Positions 52,623-60,612 of a stretch of 64,000 nucleotides of DNA are shown piece by piece. The notes beneath the pieces were generated by a model, which searched no databases, was not told where the DNA came from, and saw only the letters and a list, made by a program, of their open reading frames with translations. The stretch spans positions 1 to 64,000 of the forward strand of contig CAVYYX010000023.1 of assembly GCA_963772825.1 (NCBI GenBank), read 5' to 3'. The position numbers and the translations under genes are program-made. Origin of the DNA: Desertimonas sp963772825 (GTDB lineage Bacteria; Actinomycetota; Acidimicrobiia; Acidimicrobiales; Ilumatobacteraceae). Every line of letters starts with the position of its first letter. The stretch's first letter is position 1.

Positions 52623-52943
52623 ATGGCGAAGTTTCTGATTCGAGCCAACTACTCGGCCGATGGCGTGAGAGGATTGATGACCGAGGGCGGTTCAAAGCGG
52701 CGTGAAGCTGCACAGGCCGCCGTCGAATCCGTCGGCGGCACCCTCGATTGCATGTACTACGCGTTCGGCGACACGGATTTGTACGCCATCTGTGACCTGC
52801 CCGACAACGCGAGCGCCACGGCGGTGTCCCTGCTCATCAACGCCAGCGGCGCGGTGAGCCTCAATCTGACTCCGTTGATGACACCCGAGGATGTCGACGC
52901 CGCAGTCGCAAAGACGCCGTCGTATCGCGCTCCCGGGACCTGA
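52623..52943 (+). CDS. GYD-domain protein
   Basis: 106 aa. MAKFLIRANYSADGVRGLMTEGGSKRREAA and YAFGDTDLYAICDLPDNASA are the standard GYD (PF08734) features, a small dimeric ferredoxin-like fold of unknown function. GAGGGAG lies eight bases before the ATG. Intact gene within the island. Confidence 0.88.
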   Translation: MAKFLIRANYSADGVRGLMTEGGSKRREAAQAAVESVGGTLDCMYYAFGDTDLYAICDLPDNASATAVSLLINASGAVSLNLTPLMTPEDVDAAVAKTPSYRAPGT

Positions 52944-52978
52944 CAACAGCGCCGACCTCGCCGACTGGTGACGTCGAG

Positions 52979-53472
52979 TCACCACCCTGTAACTGGAGAG
53001 GGGTAGCGCGCCGTCTCAGGTCGTCGCGGGCGGCTCCATGACGGCCCCAGGTCGGCGAGGATGCGCACCATCGGGCGTGCTGGGCGAGCAGAGTCTCCAC
53101 CCGCGTTGAGCAGTTGCACGATGTCGCTGCACGGATACCTGCCGCCGATCGCCATCGAGCCGCGCGTGCGATCGATGTCCTCGACGGCCGCTGAACCCTC
53201 GCCTCGGCACACCCCGTCCGATAGCGAGCGCCGAATGCCCGCGATGTGCGCCAACACGCCAGGTCCGGCGCGCGACAGCACACGCCGCGCTTCCTGATCG
53301 GTAATCGCGGGGATAGGGACGTCGTGCCGCGTCCCCTACCGCAGTGCATGCGGATCCAGAACCCACCCAACGGCGCCCACTCGTTGACGTTCGCGCCCAC
53401 GGCGATGTCGCGGATTGCGTCGTCAGTCGACCTCAACCGGATATGGAAGCTGGCCGGAGCCGTCGCCCTCAT
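52979..53472 (-). pseudogene. Probable degraded gene of unknown function
   Basis: Two coding-like segments lie in adjacent frames: 53472 to about 53330 (HIRLRSTDDAIRDIAVGANVNEWAPLGG) and 53300 to 52979 (ITDQEARRVLSRAGPGVLAH, AAVEDIDRTRGSMAIGG, DIVQLLNAGGD). Together they look like one protein of about 150 residues with a single frame change, but no family was recognised. The following stretch to 53841 holds only the repeat at 53592 and no identifiable gene. Confidence 0.3.
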
Positions 53473-53591
53473 GGTGCCGGTCGTCGCCGGGCGCCTCGCA
53501 TGAAACCTCGCGTTCTCCGCGGGGATGCGCCGGCACTAGGCGGCACCAGGCGGGCGGAACTCTGGGGCAGCCGACTTCGGCACGTCAGGCG

Positions 53592-53613
53592 CTGCCGCGA
53601 ATTCTGCGCGAAA
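53592..53613 (+). repeat. CTGCCGCGAA-type repeat pair, right side of island
   Basis: CTGCCGCGAA (53592-53601) followed by CTGCGCGAAA (53604-53613) resembles the tandem CTGCCGCGAA pair at 47147-47167 beside the integrase. It might mark the other end of the element, or be chance similarity in GC-rich DNA. Confidence 0.3.
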
Positions 53614-53841
53614 CGTGCCGCAACGGCCTGGTACGAGGCGGTGCAAGCCATCACCGTGCATCGGACTTGAGCAGGTCCAATGCACGGGTCGGCCTCGGCG
53701 CCGACGAGCACCGACTTCGCCGACGGCGGACTGAACCGACTGACGACATTCGCACGACGAGTCCTCTGCTTGGGCGGTGATCGTGAACAACGCCTGCCGG
53801 TTCTGGATCACCGGATCGCGCAGACCTCTCCGCTCGAGGCC

Positions 53842-54393
53842 TTACTCGCCGGGATCGCCGAGGCGTTTGGCGAGTTGCGCGAGGGCGCGGACTTGTAGCG
53901 CCTTGACCGCTCCGGTGGACCGTCCGATGATCCGGGCGACGTCGAGCAACGGCAGGTCGGCGACGAAGCGCAGGACGACGACTTCACGTTGCAGTGGGGT
54001 GAGTTCGGAGAGTGCCGCAACGAGGTCGACGTCGAGGCCAGCGGGCCGGTCGGTTGCCTGGGGATGCGGCGGATCGGTGACGATGACGTGTCGGTGTCGA
54101 CGCCAACGACGGATGTGGTCGACGCGCCGCCGATGAGCGATGGCGAACACCCAGCGGCGAAAGTCATGACGGTCGCCGTGGAAGCGGTGAAGGTTGCGGG
54201 CGACACTGATGAAGACGTCACCGAGCAAGTCCTCCGCTTGGTCGACTCGGTTCGACCGGAAGTATCCGAGCACGGCACCCGCAAGATCGTGGTAACCGGC
54301 TTCCAACGTCGGCGACCATGCCGGTTCGGCATCGCCGATGGCTGAAGCGCCCTCTGCTGCGGAGGCGGTCTCGAACGCGGCCAGCGTCGTCAC
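53842..54393 (-). CDS. ECF-type RNA polymerase sigma factor
   Basis: 183 aa. Region 2 is seen in DQAEDLLGDVFISVARNLHRFHGDRHDFRRWVFAIAHRR, region 4 in LSELTPLQREVVVLRFVADLPLLDVARIIGRSTGAVKALQVRAL. The GTG at 54393 overlaps the TGA of the membrane protein gene (GTGA), so the pair is co-translated and the partner is probably its anti-sigma factor. Confidence 0.9.
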   Translation of the reverse strand: MTTLAAFETASAAEGASAIGDAEPAWSPTLEAGYHDLAGAVLGYFRSNRVDQAEDLLGDVFISVARNLHRFHGDRHDFRRWVFAIAHRRRVDHIRRWRRHRHVIVTDPPHPQATDRPAGLDVDLVAALSELTPLQREVVVLRFVADLPLLDVARIIGRSTGAVKALQVRALAQLAKRLGDPGE

Positions 54394-55133
54394 CCGGTCC
54401 GCCCACCACCCTGGCCGGGGACGTCGTCAGGCGGGCCGGTTGGGACACCGTCGGGGGGACCCGGGACGCCGTCGGGTGGACCGGCCGGAACACCGTCGGG
54501 GGGACCCGGGACACCGTCAGGTGGTCCCGCCGGAGCATCCTCGGAGGGAGCCGGGACACCGTCAGCCCGAGGATCCGCCGGGACATCATCGGGAGGATTC
54601 GCCGGCGCGCCGTTTGCAGCCGCGGGCAGCGCCGCGCTGGTGGTCGCCATTGCCTCCGTCGTCGTCATCGCCACCGTTGTGGTCGTCACCGCTGCCGTCG
54701 TCGTCGTCGCCATCGTCGAGGTGGGGTCGACGGCGATGCTGCTCGTTGTGTCGCTCGACGGGCAATTGATGGCGCGCCATTCGGCGAACTCCCGGGCCTG
54801 TGCGTTACGGGCGGCAGCCTGTTCTGCGTCCGCACCATCGCCCGCTTGCCCGAGCGTCGGCGGTGGACCGGTACAGGCAAACTGATCGGTGACCACTGGC
54901 TGGTCGACGACGCCAACCGGATCGCCATCGGAGCCGCTGGAGCGTGCCGCGACGATGCCGGCGGCAGGCACGATCAAGGCGCCAATACATGCTGCCAGGA
55001 GCGCCCGGCGGCGGCGGCCGGGGTCGACCGCCGCCGCCGCCGTGGCGCCAGCGAGATGTGCGTGAGCCACGCGATCGTCCACGGGCTGGTTGGACAGGGC
55101 TCGGAGGCGAGCGATGAGGTCGTCGTCGTTCAC
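54390..55133 (-). CDS. Putative membrane anti-sigma-like protein with Pro-Pro-Asp-Gly repeat tail
   Basis: 247 aa from GTG 55133 (NDDDLIARLRALSNQPVDDRV). A short cytoplasmic part of about 40 residues is followed by one membrane helix (LLAACIGALIVPAAGIVAA), a Cys-containing extracytoplasmic region, a Thr/Ala/Met-rich stretch, and a tail of repeating GPPDGVP units. No zinc HxxxCxxC motif is seen, so the anti-sigma role is inferred from position. It diverges from carD with 154 bp between starts. Confidence 0.6.
   Translation of the reverse strand: MNDDDLIARLRALSNQPVDDRVAHAHLAGATAAAAVDPGRRRRALLAACIGALIVPAAGIVAARSSGSDGDPVGVVDQPVVTDQFACTGPPPTLGQAGDGADAEQAAARNAQAREFAEWRAINCPSSDTTSSIAVDPTSTMATTTTAAVTTTTVAMTTTEAMATTSAALPAAANGAPANPPDDVPADPRADGVPAPSEDAPAGPPDGVPGPPDGVPAGPPDGVPGPPDGVPTGPPDDVPGQGGGRTG
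54442..54570. repeat. 45-bp tandem repeat encoding PAGPPDGVPGPPDGV
   Basis: Units begin at 54442, 54487 and 54532; the first two differ by only a few bases and the third is more diverged. They encode 15-residue repeats in the tail of the membrane protein, so unit number can change without a frameshift. Confidence 0.8.
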
Positions 55134-55287
55134 AACGTCTACATCGTCGCAGGTTCGCAGGGAGATATGGGCTCGGTCGAAGGTCGGTGATCGCACCGGC
55201 CTGATCCCGCATCCGGGCCCCGGTCAGAATCGAGCAGCCTCGCCGTATCCTGGGAAACCCCGATTTGCTCCCGGCGAGAGGTTCTGT

Positions 55288-55824
55288 GTGAAGTTCAAGA
55301 AGGGTGACACCATCATCTATCCACAGCACGGTGCGTGCATCGTGATGGGAACGAAGAAGATGGAGGCGTTCGGCGAGAAGCGCGAGTACCTGATCCTCCA
55401 GACCGTGATCAACGAGATGACGCTGAAGGTCCCGGTGAACATGGCCGAAGAGGTCGGCGTGCGCTCGCCCGTCTCCGCCGATGAGCTCGAGGACCTCGTG
55501 TCCGTGCTGTCCAAGCCCGACCCGCGTGTGCCCTCGAACTGGAGCCGGCGGTTCAAGAACCACCAAGAGAAGCTGAAGAGCGGCGACGTGTACCAGGTGG
55601 CCGAGGTGGTTCGAAACCTCGCCGCCCGCAACCGTGACGCGTCGCTGTCGGCAGCAGAGCGCACGATGTACGAGCGGGCCAGGGTCAACCTGATCAGCGA
55701 GATCTCCCCGGCCCTCAAGGTCACCGCCGAAGAGGCCGAGGACTACCTCGACGCGGCCCTCGCCAAGGGCGTGCTCAAGCCGCCCAAGGTGGCGGCCGCC
55801 GCCGGCGCCGCCCGCAAGAAGTAG
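55288..55824 (+). CDS. carD: CarD family transcriptional regulator
   Basis: 178 aa RNA-polymerase-binding factor that stabilises open promoter complexes at rRNA and housekeeping promoters. The Tudor-like N-terminal domain reads VKFKKGDTIIYPQHGACIV; the helical C-terminal domain contains VPSNWSRRFKNHQEKLKSGDVYQVAEVVRNL, including the DNA-contacting tryptophan. GTG 55288 is the family start; longer frames upstream are unsupported. The tail is Ala/Lys-rich. Confidence 0.95.
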   Translation: MKFKKGDTIIYPQHGACIVMGTKKMEAFGEKREYLILQTVINEMTLKVPVNMAEEVGVRSPVSADELEDLVSVLSKPDPRVPSNWSRRFKNHQEKLKSGDVYQVAEVVRNLAARNRDASLSAAERTMYERARVNLISEISPALKVTAEEAEDYLDAALAKGVLKPPKVAAAAGAARKK

Positions 55825-55835
55825 CCGAAGAGAGC

Positions 55836-57053
55836 TCAGGGGTTGGCAGCGGCGCTCGCCAGGGTGTCGACGATGCGGTCGATCTGGGCGTCGGTGATGA
55901 CCAGCGGCGGGCAGAACGTGCAGGTGTCGGTGCCGATCGCCCTCGTGACCACGCCGCCGGCGAGCATCGCGTCGCGGATCGCCATCGCGTCCTGATCTGG
56001 CCGGAGGCCCGCCGCCCATACCGCCCCGGTGCCCCGGACGTGGTCGATGACCCCGTCGGCGGCGAGTGACTCGAGCCCCGCCGAGAGCCGCTGGCCAAGC
56101 GGCTCGGCGCGGGCCAGCAGCTCTTCGTCGTTCAGCAGATCGAGGTTGCACAGCGCCGCCGCGCACGCCGTCGCATGGCCCGAGTAGGTGTAGCCATGGC
56201 GCAGGATGAAGCTCTCGTCGGACTCCAACGCGTCCCGGACTCGCTGCCCCACGAGCACGCCGCCGATCTGCTGGTACCCCGACGTCACCGCCTTGGCGAA
56301 CGTGATCATGTCGGGGACGACGTCGAACGCCTCGGCGGCGAACCACGTGCCCAGCCTGCCGAACCCAGTGATCACCTCGTCGAACACGAGCAGCGCCCCG
56401 TGTCGGTCACACAAGGCGCGGGCTTCGGCGAGGTAGCCGGGGGGCGGTGGGAAGACTCCGCCGGCGCCCTGCACGGGCTCGACGAGCACGGCGGCGATGT
56501 TCGAGCCCCGTTCGGCCATCAGCACGGACAGTGCCTCGATGTCGTCGGCCGGCACCTGGACCATCTCGGGAACCAACGGTCCCCACCCTTGGCGGTTCGG
56601 CTCGATGCCCTGGGCGCTGGTACCGCCGAGGTTCGTGCCGTGGTAGCCACGCTGCCGACTGACGACCACCGTGCGGTCGTCGTCTCCGCTGAGGGTGTGG
56701 GTGAGGCGGGCGAGCTTGATCGCCGTGTCCACCGCCTCGGAGCCAGAGCCGCAGAGGAAGACGCGTGACGACGGGATCGGCGACAGCTCTGTGAGCCGGT
56801 CTGCCAGCTCGTCGGCGATCGGGTTGGTGAACGGTTCGAAGCAGGAGTACGCCTCGAGCGTCTGGATCTGGGCGGCGACCGCCTCGGCAATCTCGCGTCG
56901 GCCATGGCCGACGTTGCAATACCAGAGGCTGGCCATCGCGTCGATCAGCTCGGCGCCGTCGGCTGTCCACAGCACCGCTCCCTCGCCGCGGACCACGGAG
57001 ATGAACGCCGGGCGCGCCGGCTTGGCGAAGGGATGCAGGAAACTGTCGACCAC
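55836..57053 (-). CDS. Class III pyridoxal-phosphate aminotransferase
   Basis: 405 aa from GTG 57053 (VVDSFLHPFAKP). LCGSGSEAVDTAIKLAR is the cofactor phosphate region, YHGTNLGGTSAQG the substrate region, LLVFDEVITGFGRLG holds the PLP-binding aspartate, and MITFAKAVTSGYQQIGG the Schiff-base lysine. Resembles omega-amino acid or diamine:pyruvate aminotransferases; the amino donor is not known. Convergent with carD, 11 bp apart. Confidence 0.93.
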   Translation of the reverse strand: MVDSFLHPFAKPARPAFISVVRGEGAVLWTADGAELIDAMASLWYCNVGHGRREIAEAVAAQIQTLEAYSCFEPFTNPIADELADRLTELSPIPSSRVFLCGSGSEAVDTAIKLARLTHTLSGDDDRTVVVSRQRGYHGTNLGGTSAQGIEPNRQGWGPLVPEMVQVPADDIEALSVLMAERGSNIAAVLVEPVQGAGGVFPPPPGYLAEARALCDRHGALLVFDEVITGFGRLGTWFAAEAFDVVPDMITFAKAVTSGYQQIGGVLVGQRVRDALESDESFILRHGYTYSGHATACAAALCNLDLLNDEELLARAEPLGQRLSAGLESLAADGVIDHVRGTGAVWAAGLRPDQDAMAIRDAMLAGGVVTRAIGTDTCTFCPPLVITDAQIDRIVDTLASAAANP

Positions 57054-57143
57054 CGACGAGAACGTAGCCGCAGCAGATCTCCCGACGTCGCCCGGGAGGC
57101 GTGTCGATCTGCCATCCTCGTCCACGTGGACCGGGACCCGACG

Positions 57144-57875
57144 ATGCGTGTTGCCACCTGGAACGTCCAAGGCTCGGATGGTGTCGACGTCGATGGCGTC
57201 GCCGAAATCGTGCGCGCCGCCGATCTCGACGTGCTCGTGCTGCAGGAGATCGGCTGGCTGCAGGCTCGGAGGGTCGCCCGCCGGCTCGGGATGCAGCGCT
57301 GCTGGGCGTTCAAGCACCTCGCCTGGCCGCACGCGGAGGGCTTGGCGGTGCTCACGCCGCATCGACTCGTCGCTGCCAAGAGCTTCGTACTGCGCCGCGA
57401 GCTGTGGTGGAATTGGCGTCGGCGGATCGCCATACGTGCAGTGATCGATCGGGCCAGTGAGCGGTTCAACGTCATCAACGTGCATCTCTCGCCGCACGAT
57501 GACGGCGACAACCGTCGACGCGAGGTGGCCCGTGTCGTCGATGCTGCCCATCGGATGACCCGCCCGCCGATCATCGCCGGCGACTTCAACGACGCCCCGG
57601 ACGGTCCTGGCCCCGCCGACCTGGAAGCTGCCGGCTGGGTCGACGCCTGGAAGCTCGAACGCCTCGTAGATGTCGACGGATCGACGAACTGGACCGCAGG
57701 TGACCGTCGCGGCCGGCCGCCAACCCAGCGACTCGACTACGTGTTCGTCCCGGCGGGCTGGACGGTGGTCGACGCGGCCGTGCTGGCACCGGCGGAGCGC
57801 TTCGATTGGTTTGCCGAACGCTCCGATCACCTGCCGTTGTCGGCGGTCATCCAATGGAGCCGCGGCGATGAGTGA
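57144..57875 (+). CDS. Endonuclease/exonuclease/phosphatase (EEP) family protein
   Basis: 243 aa. RVATWNVQG opens the fold; LVLQEIG contains the metal-binding glutamate, NVHLSPHDDGDN the catalytic loop, IIAGDFNDAPD the conserved Asp-x-Asn, QRLDYVFV and RSDHLPLSAVI the terminal Asp-His. These enzymes cleave phosphodiesters of nucleic acids or lipids. First gene of a three-gene operon: its stop lies inside the next gene's start. Confidence 0.9.
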   Translation: MRVATWNVQGSDGVDVDGVAEIVRAADLDVLVLQEIGWLQARRVARRLGMQRCWAFKHLAWPHAEGLAVLTPHRLVAAKSFVLRRELWWNWRRRIAIRAVIDRASERFNVINVHLSPHDDGDNRRREVARVVDAAHRMTRPPIIAGDFNDAPDGPGPADLEAAGWVDAWKLERLVDVDGSTNWTAGDRRGRPPTQRLDYVFVPAGWTVVDAAVLAPAERFDWFAERSDHLPLSAVIQWSRGDE

Positions 57876-58599
57876 TGTACTCCTCGGCAGGATTCGCAAG
57901 CTGCTCGCCAAGGCCGAGGGCACCGACAACGCCAACGAGGCCGAAGCCTTCTCCGCGAAGGCTGCCCAGCTGATCGCCGAGCATCGCATCGACCCCGATC
58001 ACGTGCGCGACGCGCTGACTCACGGGTCGCTGGGCGTGCGCCGGATCGCCATCGGCCGTGGCGCGTACGTCCGCGCCAGGCTCGCCCTGCTCGACACCAT
58101 CGCCCGCAACGAGGACTGCGAGGTGGTGTTCGAGACGGGCAATGCGGGAACCACCGCGGTGCTCGCCGGCTTCGAGTCCGACCTCGACATGACCGAGGTC
58201 CTCTACACGTCGTTGCACGCCCAAGCGGCGAGCCAGATGGCCAACGTCAGGATGCGCACGCCCGCGGCGACGCAGCGCTGGAGGCGATCGTTCCTCTTCG
58301 GGTTCGCCAACCGGGTCGCCGAGCAGCTTGCCGCGGCTCGCGATCGGGCGGCCGAGGCGATGGCACCGAAACCCGGCGACCCATCGCCGGATGGGGGGAC
58401 CTCGCTCCCCGACGTCCTCGCCCGCCGAGCCAGGGTCAGCGCGTTCGCCGCCGATTCGTTCGGGCGTGTCGTGAGTGCCCGGCCGGCCGCCCCGGCGCAG
58501 CGCTCGGGCTGGCGCGACGGTCATCGCGCCGCGGCCAACGTCGATGTCGGCCGGTCACGTGTCGGCGGTCAGCGGTCGTTGGGTCGGGGAGGTCACTGA
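57868..58599 (+). CDS. DUF2786-domain protein
   Basis: 243 aa. The N-terminal DUF2786 signature is IRKLLAKAEGTDNANEAEAFSAKAAQLIAEHRID; a following domain includes LYTSLHAQAASQMANVR and RRSFLFGFANRVAEQLAAARD. The C-terminus is Arg/Gly-rich (RDGHRAAANVDVGRSRVGG). The family has no established activity. Its start overlaps the EEP stop by eight bases, and the next gene begins two bases after its own stop. In mycobacteria a similar protein is the neighbour of a HExxH metallohydrolase, as here. Confidence 0.85.
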   Translation: MSDVLLGRIRKLLAKAEGTDNANEAEAFSAKAAQLIAEHRIDPDHVRDALTHGSLGVRRIAIGRGAYVRARLALLDTIARNEDCEVVFETGNAGTTAVLAGFESDLDMTEVLYTSLHAQAASQMANVRMRTPAATQRWRRSFLFGFANRVAEQLAAARDRAAEAMAPKPGDPSPDGGTSLPDVLARRARVSAFAADSFGRVVSARPAAPAQRSGWRDGHRAAANVDVGRSRVGGQRSLGRGGH

Positions 58600-58601
58600 C
58601 C

Positions 58602-59141
58602 GTGGTCGACGCCGGACAAACCGCGGTGCTCGGCGCCGAGCAGATGGCGTTCGGCGGTACCACGCTCGACGAGCCGGTCGATCGCGCCACGGTCGGTCGG
58701 GTCATCGCCGCGGTCACGTCGGGTCCGTGGTGGAGTTCGTGTGCCTCCCCGGTCGCCGTCGAGACACCGCGCCGGGGGACCCGCTCGTCGAGCGCCCGAC
58801 GTCGCGTCGATGGTCTCGAGATCCGGGTGAGCGACGAGCAGCTGACGATCGCCACGGCGGCCCACGAGTTGGCTCATGCATTGGCCGGCATCGATCACGG
58901 TCACGACGGCACCTTTCGCGCCGCCTACGTCGACGTCGTGGCGATGGTCGGTGGCGCATCTGCCGCCGGTGCCCTCACCGAAGCGTTCGAGGCGATGGGG
59001 ATCGCCATGGCCGGTCGCCGCTGGCCAGCGCCCTATCGGGCGGAAGGGGATGGGTTCGTCATCTCCGCCGGCTCAGCATCCGTCGCCTCGGCGGTCTCGC
59101 CGTCGACGCTGACGGCAACGCCGATGCGTCGATCGCGGTGA
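58602..59141 (+). CDS. Putative zinc metallohydrolase, HELAH family (TIGR04338-like)
   Basis: 179 aa. The segment TIATAAHELAHALAG has a zinc motif HELAH, followed by DHGHDGTFRAAYVDV, offering a third ligand histidine as in SprT/WLM-type peptidases. The family is known mainly as the partner of DUF2786 proteins in actinobacteria (TIGR04338, from memory); substrate unknown. The last 35 residues lie over the 3' end of the convergent YihY gene and are of low complexity. Confidence 0.75.
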   Translation: MVDAGQTAVLGAEQMAFGGTTLDEPVDRATVGRVIAAVTSGPWWSSCASPVAVETPRRGTRSSSARRRVDGLEIRVSDEQLTIATAAHELAHALAGIDHGHDGTFRAAYVDVVAMVGGASAAGALTEAFEAMGIAMAGRRWPAPYRAEGDGFVISAGSASVASAVSPSTLTATPMRRSR

Positions 59142-60076
59142 ACACGACGGGCATCGAGGAGCACAGCCCGCCGATCGCCGTCAGTGACCGGTGTGCTTCC
59201 GACGAGCGAACGGGGCCACAACTCGTAGTGCAGCACGGAATTCAGCTCGGCCCCGAGCAGTACGACGCGCGACACCAGGAAGAACCAGCTGAGGAGGGCG
59301 ATGACCACCGCGAACGTGCCGTAGGTGTCCCTCGCGCCGGCGATGTAGCGACTGACGATGATCGAACCGACGGCTTGCAGGGCGACGACCAGGCCGGCCG
59401 CGACGGCGGCACCTGGCAGTAGCGACTTGGCCCGCTGTGGGCCGCTGATGAACAACAAGAAGGTGGCGAGGAGCATTGCCGCGTTGATGACGAAGGACAC
59501 GGCGACCCCGGCGACGCCGGCGAGCGGTCCGAGGTCGGCCAGCTGGGCGGACGTCAAGGCCACGGTGGAGGCCGAGATGCCGACGGCGAAGATCACCAGG
59601 AAGGCGATCGACCGCAAGCGGTGGATCGCAACGTTGGGTCGATCGAACGACGGGGTGTCCCAGATCTCGTCGAGGGCGGTCTGCAGGGCGTTGGCCGCCG
59701 CCAGGCCCGTCCACAGCGCAACGCCCACACCGATGGCCACGGTCGCCCAGCTCCCGCCGAGCGCCGATTGCGAATCGGCGAGCTCGGTGCCGATCACGGG
59801 AACCTGGCCGAGCGCCCCGTCGACGAGGTCTCGACGTCGCTGCGGGTCGTCGGCGAGCACGACGTTGAGCAACGTGACGAACGCCAGCATCAGCGGGAAG
59901 ATGCTGAAGAACGACCAATAGGAGATCGTCGTGGCGAGACGCCCACCACCGTGTTCGCCGAACCGCTTGAACACGGCGAGCGGGAGCGACAGCAAGTGGT
60001 GACGCCGTTGCAGGTGGTCGAGGTAAGCGAGGAAGCGTGTCATGGGTCGGGTCGAGGTCGTCAACTCGTTGCCCAT
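59033..60076 (-). CDS. YihY/virulence factor BrkB family membrane protein
   Basis: 347 aa from ATG 60076 (MGNELTTSTRPMTRFLAYLD); another ATG lies 11 codons in. Six membrane helices with RLATTISYWSFFSIFPLMLAF, DEIWDTPSF and YGTFAVVIALLSWFFLVSRVVLLGAELNSV are diagnostic. The function is unsettled despite older naming as RNase BN. The C-terminal 60 residues are variable and overlap the metallohydrolase gene by 109 bp. Confidence 0.9.
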   Translation of the reverse strand: MGNELTTSTRPMTRFLAYLDHLQRRHHLLSLPLAVFKRFGEHGGGRLATTISYWSFFSIFPLMLAFVTLLNVVLADDPQRRRDLVDGALGQVPVIGTELADSQSALGGSWATVAIGVGVALWTGLAAANALQTALDEIWDTPSFDRPNVAIHRLRSIAFLVIFAVGISASTVALTSAQLADLGPLAGVAGVAVSFVINAAMLLATFLLFISGPQRAKSLLPGAAVAAGLVVALQAVGSIIVSRYIAGARDTYGTFAVVIALLSWFFLVSRVVLLGAELNSVLHYELWPRSLVGSTPVTDGDRRAVLLDARRVHRDRRIGVAVSVDGETAEATDAEPAEMTNPSPSAR

Positions 60077-60127
60077 GTTGTACCCGTCCTGACCGAACGA
60101 CGATCGCCGCGCCGATACGGTGAGCGC

Positions 60128-60604
60128 GTGGCGGGTGATCCGAACGGCGACAACGGCTCCGATCGCGAGCAGCTGCACGCCGCTGCCGAGCGCCGCCTCA
60201 CTCGCGTCGGGCAGCGTCACACGAAGCAGCGCAGAGCGATCCTCGAGCTCATCGCCGCGGCGGCCCGGCCGGTCTCGGTGCCCGAGCTGCTCGGTGAGGA
60301 TGGCTCGGGTGTCTCACAGAGCTCGCTGTACCGCAACCTCGTCGTGCTCGAGGGAGTCGGCGTGCTGCAACGGGTGACCGGCGCTGGTCACCACGATCGG
60401 TTCGAGTTGAGCGAGGCGCTCAGCGGGCAGCACCACCACCACCTCACGTGCACGGCGTGCGGGCTCGTCGTCGACATTCCTGCCGATCCGGACGTCGAGG
60501 CGGCCGTCGCTCTAGAGGCAAGCCGGATCGCGGCCCAGCTGTCGGCGTTCGTCACCGGCCACAGCCTCGACCTCTACGGTCGCTGTGCCGACTGCAGCCG
60601 GTGA
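60128..60604 (+). CDS. Fur family transcriptional regulator
   Basis: 158 aa. The winged helix reads RHTKQRRAILELIAAAARPVSVPELL ... SQSSLYRNLVVLEGVGVLQRV. The metal sites are in SGQHHHHLTCTACGLVVDI and the final CADC, giving the CxxC pairs of a structural zinc. It could be a Fur, Zur or PerR; the residues visible do not decide. GTG follows TACGGT (60116-60121) by six bases. The gene diverges from yihY. Confidence 0.9.
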   Translation: MAGDPNGDNGSDREQLHAAAERRLTRVGQRHTKQRRAILELIAAAARPVSVPELLGEDGSGVSQSSLYRNLVVLEGVGVLQRVTGAGHHDRFELSEALSGQHHHHLTCTACGLVVDIPADPDVEAAVALEASRIAAQLSAFVTGHSLDLYGRCADCSR

Positions 60605-60612
60605 CGAGGCGG

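Larger units (their letters stand above)
47088..53620. mobile_element. Probable decayed integrative element at tRNA-Arg
   Basis: A tyrosine integrase immediately beyond a tRNA 3' end, followed by about 5 kb of fragments, frameshifted HNH genes and small orphan genes with looser spacing than the rest of the window, is the usual form of a tRNA-integrated island. The right boundary is uncertain: no duplicate of the tRNA 3' end was found. 53620 is taken from a sequence resembling the integrase-proximal CTGCCGCGAA repeats. Confidence 0.45.

Noticed and set aside
47063..55133. attR as a duplicate of the tRNA-Arg 3' end
   Set aside because: Scanning by eye for GTTCGAATC and CCGGGGGCG found no second copy, so the right end of the island could not be set this way.
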